A program made the translations under genes and the position numbers. Shown here piece after piece: positions 1 through 10,778 of a DNA stretch of 64,000 nt (positions are counted from its first letter, which is position 1; each line of letters opens with the position of its first letter). The DNA is from Nicotiana tabacum (Eukaryota; Streptophyta; Magnoliopsida; Solanales; Solanaceae): NCBI RefSeq assembly GCF_000715075.1, contig NC_134101.1:151131084-151195083 (forward strand). The letters are read 5' to 3'. The notes under the pieces are model-generated. The model was not told the origin of the DNA. It did no database searches and worked only from the letters and a program-made list of their open reading frames with translations.

Positions 1-181
1 GTTAAGGTTGTGTTATAAAATTAGCTATCCATGTTGAATGTACAACACCTCTTGTTATCTAATTAAATGGCATCGGATCCCTTAACCGCATTGAGTTGGG
101 TACGAAGTGTTTGATAAGGCTTACTCAGTTGGGTTCACTCGATTGAGCACCGATCGCGCCTCTCGAGGTTGGGGCATGACA
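1..181 (+). repeat. Element A 5' LTR, last 181 bases
   Basis: This aligns without gaps to 7755-7935, the end of the 3' LTR, and ends in CA directly before the primer site. The remaining roughly 2.16 kb of this LTR lie outside the window. Confidence 0.93.
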
Positions 182-185
182 AACT

Positions 186-197
186 TGGTATCAGAGC
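186..197 (+). promoter_or_regulatory. Primer binding site of element A (iMet tRNA)
   Basis: TGGTATCAGAGC lies four bases after the LTR end. It matches the plant initiator-methionine tRNA 3' end used by Tekay-type and many other plant retrotransposons for minus-strand priming. Confidence 0.92.
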
Positions 198-395
198 CTA
201 AGGTTTTAAAGTGTCATAGGATGTCTCGGAGCTGTGTCTAGTAGAGTCCTTCTTATCGGTGTGAAGTCGACCACATCTATAAGTTAGAGGCTACTTTGGC
301 ATTGGGAATAACACCCTTCATTGGTATTCTGAATTGTGCGGAAATTGTGATACTATTTCTCCCTCTATTTAGTGCATTGCTCTATATTTTAGTAA

Positions 396-1710
396 ATGGC
401 ACCTAAGAAGAAAGTGAAAATTGGCCAAGGAGCCAATCCCACCTCAGGATGTGGTTGAGGAATCATTGCTAGATGCTGCGGGTGAGGGTAGTCGCCCTGC
501 TCACCTGCCTGGTCCTCTTGTTCCAGAGCAGACTACCCCTGTTCCTACACCTGCGGGGGGTACTACTATCCCTCCCATTGATACTCATGTCCTGCCTCCA
601 GCCCCAGCTTCTGGTTCTGGTATCTCTGATAGGGATCTTAGGGGAGCTATTTAGATGCTGACACAGCTAGTGGCATCCCAGGCCCAGAGGTTAAATGTTG
701 CACCCAGTTCATCTAGCCAACAAGGGGATTCCACCAGTTTTGGGGTAAATAGATTTCTGCAGTTAGACCCTCCAGTGTTTATGGGTGCCAATCCAGAAGA
801 AGACCCTCAGGATTTTATTGATGAGATGCATAAGACCCTCAGCGTTATGCGTGCAACTAAAACGGGGGGAGTAGATTTAGCTGCCTACCGTTTGAAAAGG
901 GTGGCCTATGGGTGGTTTGAGTTATGGGAAGATTCCCGCGAAGAGGGGAGCCCTCTGGCGAGGTGGATTGAGTTCGCTGATGCCTTTATAGATCATTTTC
1001 TGCCTGCTGAGACAAGGGCAGCCCGTGCAGTGGAGTTCAAAAATTTGAAACAGGGTAGTAGAAGTGTGTGGGAGTACCATATGGAGTTTGCCCGCTTGTC
1101 CAAGTATGTTATTCACATGTTGCCCACAATGGAGGCTAGGTTGCACCGGTTTGTTCAGGATCTTAATCCTTTAACTATTAACAAGGCTTCTACAACTGTA
1201 TTAAATTCTGACATGAATTATGGGAAGATGGTGGCGTTTGCTCAGGCCACAGAAAACCGTAAACTGAAGAACATGATGGAGAGAGAGGGTAACAGAAGGA
1301 CCCGGTCTGCAGGCAGCATGGGTGAGTCACTAGGTAGGGGAAGATCAACTTTTCGGGGAGGAACATTGGGGCTGTCCCAGTCTGTTGCACAATCTTTAGC
1401 TAGTGCGCCGCTATCAGGGCCCAACCAGCAGCAACAGTGTAGTCATTTCAGGCTAGTTAGGGAAGCAAAGGATCCCATCAGCGGGGTCGGTTAGGTGAGG
1501 GATCCCAGCAGCAGCAGAGGTCTCCGTGCCCCAAGTGCGAGAAGATGCACTCAAGGGTTTGCTACTTAGAGTTGCCCGTGTGCTATGGATGTGAGATGAG
1601 GGGCCACATTCAGAGACATTGTCATGCATCCCGCCAGGGAGCGGGTAGGGGCTCGGCACCTTCATCCAGTCCAGTAGTTGCTACATCTTCGGCCCCCTCT
1701 CCAGTTTGAG
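396..1710 (+). pseudogene. gag: Element A gag pseudogene
   Basis: Capsid/nucleocapsid precursor. The likely start is the ATG at 396 (MAPKKK). The reading frame changes before about 421, a TAG stop stands at 652-654 and the main open stretch is 655-1494. The retrotransposon gag core lies at about 740-1270 and has the usual aromatic/charged pattern (YRLKRVAYGWFELW, FIDHFLP). A further frameshift near 1495 leads into the nucleocapsid part, which has a zinc knuckle of form CX2CX4HX4C at 1581-1622 with all four ligands intact. A CX2C pair at 1527-1538 precedes it. A TGA at 1707-1709 interrupts the linker to protease. In life the product would form the virus-like particle and bind the RNA. The gene is clearly dead. 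Confidence 0.88.
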
Positions 1711-2300
1711 GTACCCCAACACCCGCGGGGCGAGGTGCATCTAGGGGTGGTGCGCAAAGTTCAGGAGGGCCCAACCAGTTCGATGCTATGAGTGGTCGCC
1801 AGACTGCAGAGGCTTCTCCTGATGTTGTTAAAGGTATACTGACTGTCCAATCCCATGATGTGTATGCATTTATTGATCCCGATTCCACCCTGTCATATGT
1901 TACCCCTTTTGTTGCAATGAAATTCGGGATAGAACCAGAACAGCTTCATGAACCATTCTTGGTATCTGCTCCGGTTGGTGAGTCAATTTTGGCTACTTGA
2001 GCTTATAGAAGTTGTGTTGTCACGGTGCGTGGTAGGGATACCATGGCCGATCTGATTGAATTGGGGATGGTTGATTTTGATGTAATAATGGGAATGTATT
2101 GGCTTTACTCATGTTTTGCCAAGCTTGATTGTGGAACTAGAACTATGAGGCTTGAGTTTCCTAATGGGCCCGTGGTGGAATGGAAGGGGCATAATGTAGT
2201 GCCTAAAGGTCGGTTTATTTCCTACCTTAAGGCTGCAAAGATGATCGGGAAGGGGTGTATCTATCATTTAGTCCATGTTACAGACACCGATGCCGAGGCA
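1711..2300 (+). pseudogene. Element A protease pseudogene (pol part 1)
   Basis: Retropepsin-like aspartic protease that would cut gag-pol. The active-site region is at about 1869-1895, with the catalytic Asp codon at 1875-1877. It reads DPDST where relatives in this window read DPAS or DPSS, so the glycine-like position is occupied by Asp. A TGA at 1998-2000 breaks it. The second half (2025 onward, with the VDFDVIMGM stretch) follows in the same frame and runs into the connector to reverse transcriptase. It is collinear with the proteases of F and H. Confidence 0.8.
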
Positions 2301-3309
2301 CCTAGCCTTGAGTATGTACCTATCGTGAATGAATTTCTGGATGTCTTTCTAGATGAGCTCCCTGGGGTTCCTCCAGATAGGGAGATAAACTTTGGGATTG
2401 ATGTGACGCCAGGCACACAGCCTATATCAATTCCACCTTACAGAATGGCACCAGCTGAATTGAAAGAGCTAAAGGAACAATTGAAGGATTTGCTAGACAA
2501 AGGGTTTCATTTTGCCAAGTGTGTCACCATGGGGCGTACTGGTTTTGTTTGTAAGGAAGAAAGATGGGTCGTTGCGATTGTGTATTGACTATCGGCAGCT
2601 TAACAAAGTCACCATCAAAAATAAATACCCTCTACCCAGAATAGATGACTTGTTTGACCAATTGCAAGGTGCTATGTGTTTTTCGAAGATCGACTTGCAG
2701 TCCGGGTATCACCAATTGAAGATAAGGGAGCAGGATATTCCAAAAAGCAGCTTTCAGAACTCGGTATGGGCACTTTGAATTTTTGGTAATGTCTTTTGGG
2801 CTAACAAATGCTCTGACATCTTTAATGGATCTTATGAATCGAGTCTTCAAGCCTTTTCTAGACTCCTTTGTGATAATATTCATTGACGATATTCTCGTAT
2901 ATTCTCGAAGTCAAGAAGATCATGCTAACCATCTCAAGGCAGTTTTGCAGACTCTTCAGCAACATCAACTGTATGTAAAGTTTTCGAAATGTGAATTTTG
3001 GCTTGAATCCGTCACGTTCTTGGGTCATGTCGTCTCCAGGGAAGGAATTATGGTTGATCCTCAAAAGATTGCGGTAGTGAAAATTGGCCTAGACCTACTA
3101 CTCCAACAAAGATTTGTAGTTTCTTGCGTTTAGCCGGGTACTATAAAAGATTTGTGGAGGGGTTTTCTTCTCTTTCCTCTCCATTGACTAAATTGACCCA
3201 GAAAGCAGTTAAGTTCCAGTGGTCAGGCGCTTGTGAGAAGAGCTTCCAAGAACTGAAATCAAGATTGACTACAGCGCCGGTACTAACCCTGCTGGAGGGT
3301 ATAGGGGGA
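2301..3309 (+). pseudogene. Element A reverse transcriptase pseudogene (pol part 2)
   Basis: RNA-dependent DNA polymerase. Visible parts in order are the ELKELKEQL entry helix, the [10 protein letters not shown] block (about 2575-2610), the [12 protein letters not shown] block (about 2680-2715), the SFGLTNA block and the catalytic FIDD at 2879-2890, followed by KFSKCEFW and FLGHVVS. Three frameshifts are needed to read it: near 2550, 2750 and 3085. The catalytic aspartates themselves are intact, but no continuous product is possible. Confidence 0.92.
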
Positions 3310-3720
3310 TTTGTGGTGTATTACGATGCTTCCAGGATAGGGCTCGGGTGTGTGTTAATGCAACACGGCAAGGTAATAGCCTATGCTTCTAGGCAACTCA
3401 AGAATCATGAAAAGAACTATCCAACTCATGACTTAGAGCTTGCGGCAGTAGTGTTTGCGTTAAAAATTTGGCGACATTATCTATATGGGGTCCATGTGGA
3501 TGTATTCACGGACCACAAGAGCCTTCAATACATTTTCAAGCAGAAGGAGTTGAATTTGAGGCAGAGAAGATGGCTAGAGTTACTCAAGGATTATGACATT
3601 GATATTCTCTATCACCCGGGAAAGGCTAACATTGTGGTGGATGCTATTAGTCGAAAATCTATGGGAAGTTTGGCTCATTTGAGGGTAGATCAGAGGCCAT
3701 TGGCTAAGGAGGATCATCAA
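3310..3720 (+). pseudogene. Element A RNase H domain (pol part 3)
   Basis: RNase H domain that would degrade the RNA template. The first catalytic Asp is in the YYDAS block at 3325-3327. The [43 protein letters not shown] and [16 protein letters not shown] blocks follow in one uninterrupted frame to the linker. This is the best preserved stretch of the element. Without the flanking domains it is not functional. Confidence 0.9.
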
Positions 3721-5226
3721 TTGGCCAGTTTGGGAGTTCGCCTTACGGACTCTAAATATGGAGGGGTACTTGTGCAGGATAGGGTTGTATCATCACTTGT
3801 GGCAGAGTTGAAAGAAAAGCAATTCAACGATCCATTATTAGCACAATTGAAAGAGGGGATCCATAAACACAAGACCACAACTTTTTCCCTTGGCATGGAT
3901 GATGGTACCCTACGGTGCCAAGGCCGCCTATGGGTTTTATATATTGACAGTCTTCGGGGAAGGATCATGGCAAAATCTCACACTTCCAGGTATTCAGTGC
4001 ACCCAGGTTCTACGAAAATGTATCATGATCTTAAGGAAGTTTATTGGTGGAACAACATGAACAGGGATGTGGTGGACTTTGTGGCTAAATGTCCGAACTG
4101 TCAGCAAGTGAACGCCGAACATCAAAAACCTGGAGGATTGGCTCAAAGCGTAGAAATTCCAATGTGGAAATGGGAGATGATCAATATGGATTTTTTGGTA
4201 GGGTTGTTGCGCACTCCGCGCAAGTTTGACTCAATTTGGGTGATTGTTGATCGACTCACAAAATCAGTGCACTTCTTGCCAGTCAAATCTACCGACACTG
4301 CGGAATAATATGCCTAGTTGTATATCAAGGAAATAGTCAAGTTGCATGGTACTCCAGTCTCAATCATTTCTGATCGAGGGGCTCAGTTCATAGCCAACTT
4401 TTGGAAGAAATTTCAGCAAGGTTTGGGCACGCAGGTAAATCTTTGCACAGCTTTTCACCCCCAAACTGACGGGCAAGCAGAGCGGACTATTCAAACGCTT
4501 GAGGATATGTTGCGTGCTTGTACTCTCGATTTCAAATGTAGCTGGGATGTTCATTTGCCACTCATAGAGTTTGCTTATAACAACAGCTTCCACGCTAGTA
4601 TTCAGATGACACCATTTGAGGCACTGTATGGTAGAAGATGTAAGTCTCCCATTGGGTGGTTCGAGGTCGGAGAAGCTGAATTGATGGGACCAGACCTTGT
4701 GCACCAGGCCATGGAGAAGGTCAAAATTATTAAGGAAAGGTTAAAGACTGCTCAGAGTTGCCAAAAGTCTTATTCGGACGTCCGTTGTAGGGACTTGTAG
4801 TTCAGAGAAGATGATTGGGTATTCTTGAAGGTTTCCCCCATGAAGGGTATCTTGCGATTTGGGAAGAAAGGAAAATTGAGCCCAAGATATGTCGCACTGT
4901 ACAGGATCATCCAGCGTATTGGTCAGGTGGCATACAAGCTTGAGATGCCACCCGAGATGTCATTGGTACACCTAGTCTTTCCTGTGTCTATGTTGAAGAA
5001 TGCAGTGGGAGATCCATCTACTTTCGTGCCAGTTGAAACTATTGAGGTCAATGAAGAACTGTCCTATGAAGAAGTTCCAGTTTCCATTCTTTACATGCAG
5101 GTCTGGAAATTGAGGAATAAGGAGATTGCTTCTGTAAAGGTGTTATGGTGAAACCAGCAGGTTGAGGAAGCCACTTGGGAAGCTGAGGAAGTAATGAGGA
5201 GGAAGTACCCACATTTGTTTGTATAG
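3721..5226 (+). pseudogene. Element A integrase with chromodomain-like tail (pol part 4)
   Basis: DDE integrase. The zinc-binding HHCC block starts at the His of SVHPG (4000-4002) and ends in CPNCQQ. The catalytic residues are codons 4189-4191 (D), 4372-4374 (D) and 4480-4482 (E), with 35 residues between the last two as expected. A TAA (4306-4308) and a TAG (4315-4317) sit between the first two catalytic residues. A TAG at 4798-4800 and a TGA at 5149-5151 break the C-terminal part. The tail (EEATWEAEE, then YPHLF) matches the chromodomain-like end of Tekay integrases, which is thought to guide insertion into heterochromatin. The frame ends at TAG 5224-5226. Confidence 0.9.
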
Positions 5227-5579
5227 CCATGTAATAGTTTTCATTCATTTGGTCCCTATCAACTCTGTATCCTTGATTTGATATATGTAAAACTGTTCTG
5301 TTTTGTTTTGGTTATATGATTGCCTATGCGTCCATGATTGGTATTGTACAGGTTATGTCGTGTCTACGGAATATGTATACGCTGTTAGGATATGTTTCTG
5401 GGGCTCTCTGATAGGTGGATAGGCCTAGATACAAAGGAAACTCTGGCAAAATTTTTAGTAATTTAAGAAGTTATCCAAATTTGGAGCTATTGAAGTATTC
5501 CATGATTGTGAGAAACTGGAATTTCATAAGAAACTGCTAATGAGTGAACCTTGATCCTCATTTGAGGATGAATGATCCT
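5227..5579 (+). other. Element A 3' untranslated region
   Basis: About 350 bases lie between the pol stop and the polypurine tract. No open frame or repeat is visible. Confidence 0.7.
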
Positions 5580-5592
5580 AAGGGGGAGAGGA
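5580..5592 (+). promoter_or_regulatory. Polypurine tract of element A
   Basis: An uninterrupted purine run (AAGGGGGAGAGGA) directly precedes the TG of the 3' LTR. It is the plus-strand primer site of LTR retrotransposons. Confidence 0.9.
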
Positions 5593-5724
5593 TGTGAGGC
5601 CCGTGAAAGATTTTTACTCTAAACCCGAAAGCTCGTAGTGGCAAATTAGGGATATGTGTTTGATATGCGTAAATTTTTTTAAAGTGATCTATAAAAAGTC
5701 AATGAATAATGTTTTCCAGAAAAA

Positions 5725-6045
5725 GTGCGATTCTGCGGTCGAAAATGCAGTCGCATAACAGTTATGTGGAATGCATAGTCATCATAGAGTGAAGCAGTGT
5801 GTTGGCCAATTTGAGGTCAACTATGCGGCCAATTATGTGATCGCATAATCGATATGCGGGGCACAAAGTCGTCGCATAATTCCCTTTGGATTTTGTAAGG
5901 GGCAGTTCTGCGGTGCATTATTCAACTACAGAACGGGTATGCGGATCGCATTTCTACCGCATACCCTGACAGTGTTTTCAGGTTTTGGGGAGCATTTTTG
6001 CGGTCCATTATGCGAACTGCATGTCAACATTTGCGATCGCAGATC
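5725..6045 (+). repeat. Cluster of CG-containing motifs in element A LTR
   Basis: Around a dozen variants of TGCGG, TCGCAT and CCGCAT recur in about 320 bases, starting about 130 bases into the LTR, for example TATGCGGATCGCATT near 5938 and TTGCGATCGCAG near 6030. Several are self-complementary. TG/CA variants of the same words are mixed in, as expected if methylated CG sites decay. Confidence 0.7.
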
Positions 6046-6257
6046 TGAGTCAGGCTCCTATTTTCTAATTTTAAAAAAACTGACCACACCTCATTCAAAA
6101 CACCCCATTAGACCATTTTCCTGTTATTTCACGACATATAGAGTGAGAGGGGTAGTTCTAGAGTGATAGGGGGTAATCTTCATCAAGTCCTCTCTCAATC
6201 CTTGCCCCAAATCCTTGAAGCTTGTCAATTGAAGCTACTAGGTCTTCATCCTAAGAG

Positions 6258-7453
6258 GTAAGAGTTGTACCCTCATCAATAATTTTAAATTTCTGTTAAA
6301 ATAGGTAATTAGCAAGTGGGTACATGGGTATAAGGGCTAGTAATCTTACATGCACAAGAGATAATGGGGTATGGGGAGGATGAGAACTAAAGAAACAACA
6401 ATTTTTTTCAAAAGGGGCCTAGGATCATAATGCACCTTTTATGTTTGATAATATGCTCAAACGAGCTAGAATCTTAATTCCGTCTCTAACTCTTGGTTCA
6501 ATTGTAATTCTTATACAATATATTGAAGTACTAAGAGTCCCGGAATTTTATAAGAATTAGGGGAAAACGTTATTAAAATATGTATGGCTAAAACCCCCTT
6601 CTCGTAGAAATTTAGCTTCCATGGTGCCGGTGTAAGTGTTGCAAGTTTGAAACGCAATTGATGCAGTGCTTATTATGTTGAGTGAATTGATGTTATGAAA
6701 ATGTATGTTGTAAGTAATTCTTTATGTGTTTAATGTGTTATTCTTGTGAATGGAATATGTGTGGAGAACATGATTTATGTGCTAAATGCCTAACTGTCAT
6801 GCCAAGGTTACTTTGAGACTAGTATGCCAAACTTGACGAATTCCCCTCTATGCTTATGACTCAAATTGCTTTTGTATATGCCTATGACTTTAAGTGGCAA
6901 GGTAAATGTTGAAAATGGGAACAATGTGAAACGTGAGTTGTGGAATGTGGAAATTGTGGCCCAAGTGCCGGTAAACTAATACATGTGTAACCAAAGATTG
7001 GTGTGAGATGAATAACGAAAAATGGTAACGTCTCGGGGAGATGTCTTTGCCAATCTAGCCGTGATCGGATGCCATGACATACACATACACACACACACAT
7101 ACACACATGGTAGTAATGTATTGACGATTGAAACTGGAAAGTGTGAACGAAATAATGGTAACGTCTCGGGGCCGTGATCGGACTCCGCTCACAAAAGCGG
7201 TGGTAATATGGATAATGATGCTACTGTGTGGGATGCTCCAATCTAAAATTTTAAGAACTATGTGAAAATCATGTGAACCTCCTTATATTGTTGGCATGGT
7301 GCTTATTTGAAACTTTGTTGTCTTTACGATTTCCTCTTTACTCTTGTATGGCTGTTCTTTCTAATAGGATGGTATTTAGTTATGCATACTAGTACTATTC
7401 CATGGTACTAACGTCCCTTTTGCCGGTGGCACTACATTTTTAAATCAATATAG
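6258..7453 (+). other. Possible intron inside the element A LTR
   Basis: A near-consensus plant donor (AAGAG/GTAAGAG, intron from 6258) and an acceptor-like pyrimidine/AT-rich stretch ending in ATAG (7453) enclose 1196 bases. The same order and spacing appears in the LTRs of G, H and I. This is inference from sequence only; no transcript evidence is available here. Confidence 0.35.
7079..7108 (+). repeat. Short CA microsatellite
   Basis: About 30 bases of mostly (AC)n lie within the 3' LTR of element A. Confidence 0.8.
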
Positions 7454-7935
7454 GTGGCTCCATAAATAGTGTCGATCGTGTGTAGCAGAGCATCCTCTTC
7501 TCAAGACCTTGGTGAACCCCTTCCCCCTTCAAGGGGTTATGTTGTACACTTTTTGTTATAGATATCCATTTTGAGGTATATCCAGGGCCTTATTGCCGAC
7601 ATTGTTATCACTGTCTTTTGTATCCTTAGAGGCTCCGTAGACGTTTGTGTGGGTTATGTATGGGTATTGGATAGGTCAATGAACCATGTTGTAACCTTGT
7701 ACTCTTGCTTTCTTCTAAACCATAACTGTATGGAATCTTGGAAGCCTAACTACGGTTAAGGTTGTGTTATAAAATTAGCTATCCATGTTGAATGTACAAC
7801 CCCTCTAATTGTCTAATTAAACGACATTGGATCCCTTAATCGCATTGAGTTAGGTAGGAAGTGTTTGATAAGGCTTGCTCAGTTAGGTTCACTCGATTGA
7901 GCGCCGGTCACACCTCCTGAGGTTGGGGCGTGGCA

Positions 7936-9800
7936 TTTATGTGTTCCTGATTCAGGATTCCTATGTTCCCAACCCTTCTCCCTTCTCTGTGCAGTTGTTT
8001 GTTCTCAATATGGTGTATGCCACCTAGTGTTAACTAATGAACTAAGCTAAATCTTGGTAGTGAGAATCTTTGTTTTGAAACTTTGTGACCATGTTTCTAT
8101 TTGTTGTTTGGTTGCTGAAACCTTTGCTTCAGAATGCTGCAATGACTCTGTTCACTTCTAAACTATTTTCTTAAAACTATTTCTATTTTCAAGCACTACT
8201 CCTATTCTTAAAACACCTAGGTCCTTGCCCTTCTAGTGTAAGAATTGCTTAGGAGTCCCTGAGGCTCCTCTAAACATTGACACACTGGAGTTGGCTTTCC
8301 ATAACTTGCTCACAAAGGGTTGCTTTGAGGGTTTCCTGGTGTGAGCATTGCCCGGGTCCCTGAGGCCCTTGGAAACTTTGACACACCAGGATATTGTTCG
8401 ATGCACTATGAGGTTATAGCACTTTTGGCATTTTCGAAGGCCCCGTCTGCCAGGTTTATCTTTTAGACCTATATTCAGGCTCCCTATATTTGTAGCAATT
8501 CACTTCTATAATTTGTTATTAATGTTGGTCTATAATAATAATTTCTTGTAAACAGATATTAGAGAAATAAGTAAAAGGGAGGGTTGCTTATACATATCCT
8601 GTTGGAAAAGGGTAGATACCATGTCTATAGGTTGTTACAATATCTTGTCTTTCTAGATACCATGCCTATAAGCTGTTACAATGTTTGTTCACTTAGATAT
8701 CATGCCAATAGGATTCAAAAATCGATCCTGCATTTTGGATAACATGTTTGCAAGTTTGCTGCGGTGTTTGCTTAGATACCATGCCTATAGGGGTTTTAAA
8801 ATTAATCACTCTTGCTAAAAAAGATCATATTCTGCATACTAACAATGTTTAAATCAGTCTTCAGCATGTTTTAAAATAATTCACTGTATTTAGATGCCAT
8901 GCCCATAGGATTAAAACCAGTTTATGCATTTAGCTGCCAATATCTATAAGTCTAAAATTAGTTATTTAGCGCCTAGACCAGCATGTCTATAGGACTTAAT
9001 AAACTCAAACTGTTTTAAAATGGTTCTCAGAATTCTGATTGTATTTAGACAGCACGTGTATAGGGTATTACAGATTCACGCCTAGGCAAGTTTATAGGTA
9101 ATCAAGGTCTAATAAAAACTGCAAAACTACTTTGCTTATTTGTGACTGCCCAAATTCAATAGGTTTTAACTAATTAGGTCTCTATCACTTTGCCTTAACA
9201 CAATTCTACATATTTGTTGCCTAGAGTTTTCTCCTTTTAATTATTGTAGGAGAGTCTAGATCCACCTTAACTAGAAGTCCTAAATACCTCCGGAAGGCTT
9301 TTGCTATGACCAAGGGGAGAGTAATTAGGTAGTAAAAGATATGATGACCTCTGCGCTAATGCCACGTGTAACCCCTCTATTTGAGGAAGGCTTATCGGGT
9401 GTTGTACAGATATGATCCTATAGGCTAACAAACCTAGGACTTCCCTCATCTTATTTACATATGTGTGGTTAGGTTGCTTATTTGTCAAATTTCCTTTATC
9501 TTATATGTGTGCTTAGACTGCCTATTTGTTAAATGACTAATTCACAAAATTGAGTTCGGTCGGGTCCCACCGTTGTGCATCGCGGAGGGTGTCTAACACC
9601 TTCCCCTCAAGGTTATTTTGATTCCTTACCCAAGTCTCTGATAATGCAAACCGGTTTCATGAGTTATTTGCTCTAGGTGCCCTAACGTACCTTAAATTCA
9701 TTACGTGGCGACTCTTCAAATACCCAATTCCCAAAAGGAAATGAGTTGTTCCTAATGAATGTCGAAACTCGGACTCTGTGCGGAAAAAGGGGGCACGACA
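7936..9800 (+). repeat. LTR fragment K, same family as the LTRs of element E
   Basis: The last 1865 bases of an LTR in plus orientation, ending GGGCACGACA. It is the reverse complement of 33257-33556 joined to 44087 onward, and of 62920 onward, with substantial divergence. No Arg-type primer site follows 9800, so it is a 3' LTR or a solo LTR. Its left part is separated by element A, which inserted at 7935/7936. The five bases after it (atgcc, 9801-9805) would be its target duplication but have no partner in the window. No gene is present. Confidence 0.82.
8613..9098 (+). repeat. Array of CATGCCTATAGG-like motifs in LTR fragment K
   Basis: About nine variants of TAGATACCATGCCTATAGG stand at irregular spacing, with copies near 8613, 8654, 8694, 8738, 8773, 8890, 8974, 9045 and 9083. 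The sequences between them differ. The reverse complement of the same motif is arrayed in the related LTR at 44757-45320. Confidence 0.78.
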
Positions 9801-10778
9801 ATGCCATAACCTTTTTCCCATATACCATATACATATATTTACAAATATATACGCATATATAATGCCATCTGGTCATGGGTCAATGTACATGTATAAATGT
9901 ATTTTGCTTGTTTCTTCTGTATAATTTGGACCATTCGAAAAGAAAGAAGGAATGACCTTAACATACCTGGAGTAGGAAAAACTCCGTATAATATTCTTCG
10001 CGAAGATTGCACCGTACTCTTTTAGAACCACAAAATATTACGTTGCTATTATTCCAACAAATTCTTGTTGGAAGCTTTTGTGAAATGAATTTTGCTCTTG
10101 CTCCTAACGTGTTTGATCTAAGAAGCATCGTTTTTGAACTAATGAAGAATTTCTTCTGCTCCTAACATTTCTGAACTAAGAAAGAACGTTTTTTGAATTT
10201 TGAAAGAATTGATAAAACAATTTCCCATGGATAAGACTTATAAGCAAGTCTTATTTTGATAAGACTTATATTTAAGTCTTATTTTAGTTAAATTTCCATA
10301 AGTATCCACATGGCATGAATGACTAAGAGTCATTCTTAGTCATTGTGGCTTTGTGCTACGTTGCTTTGGGAGGGGTTAATTTATTAATTTTTTATCCACT
10401 TATTAGTTAACTGGGTAATGTCCTGTTACCCGGTAATTAATCAATTACCTGCATAATTTAAAATTTATCTTAAATTACTTAAAATTTTACGTATTTTTCA
10501 TATACTTTATACATTATACTATCGTGGTCATATGGTACCTTGCATGGTACTAGTTCATAATTATCGAGTACTATCGCTCAACCCGTATTTTATCCCAAAT
10601 TGTCCACTTTCAACGAACCTCGTTTTTTTTAATTCGTGTACCCTTTATCCTTCATGACACTTCTTTATCGCTTGTTATAAATAGCATAAATGCGTTAACG
10701 TCAAGATGATCTCTTCCCCGAGCTACGTCAATTAACTGAAGACGAAACTTTTAACATATGAAAATGGGAGATTTAACA
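9801..10778 (-). repeat. LTR fragment J, family not recognised
   Basis: Read on the minus strand it begins TGTTAAATC exactly where the integrase of F stops being recognisable, and it continues for 978 bases to the end of K, which appears to have inserted into it. It is AT-rich and non-coding. It contains two diverged tandem duplications (about 10090-10190 and 10228-10280) and a donor-like CAG/GTATGTT site whose intron would begin at 9967. The LTR identity rests on the TG start and the breakpoint in F only. Confidence 0.5.

Larger units (their letters stand above)
1..7935 (+). mobile_element. Element A: Tekay-type Ty3/Gypsy retrotransposon, 5' end cut by window
   Basis: The order read directly is LTR tail (1-181), iMet primer site (186-197), gag, protease, reverse transcriptase, RNase H, integrase with a chromodomain-like end, polypurine tract (5580-5592) and a complete 3' LTR (5593-7935). 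Integrase after RNase H places it in Ty3/Gypsy, and the YPHLF-type pol end points to the Tekay chromoviruses. By hand count the 181 bases shared by both LTRs differ at about 20 positions, so this is an old copy. It lies inside LTR fragment K. The base run tttat after 7935 would be the right target duplication, but the left one is outside the window. The coding region is broken by at least four frameshifts and seven in-frame stops. Confidence 0.93.
5593..7935 (+). repeat. Element A 3' LTR, complete (2343 bases)
   Basis: It starts TGTGAGGC after the polypurine tract and ends GGCGTGGCA, collinear with the 5' LTR tail. It contains a cluster of CG-bearing TGCGG/CGCAT words (5725-6045), a splice-donor-like site (5'-AAGAG/GTAAGAG at 6258), a short CA microsatellite and an acceptor-like site ending at 7453. 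No coding frame is supported. Confidence 0.92.

Noticed and set aside
186..197. Possible tRNA gene pieces at the iMet-like and Arg-like matches
   Set aside because: The matches are only 12-18 bases long and stand next to LTR ends in every case, so they are primer binding sites.
9801..10778. Host intergenic DNA or a promoter between K and F
   Set aside because: It starts with TG exactly at the break in the integrase of F and has a donor-like site at a place like those in other LTRs, so an LTR fragment is the simpler reading, though not proven.
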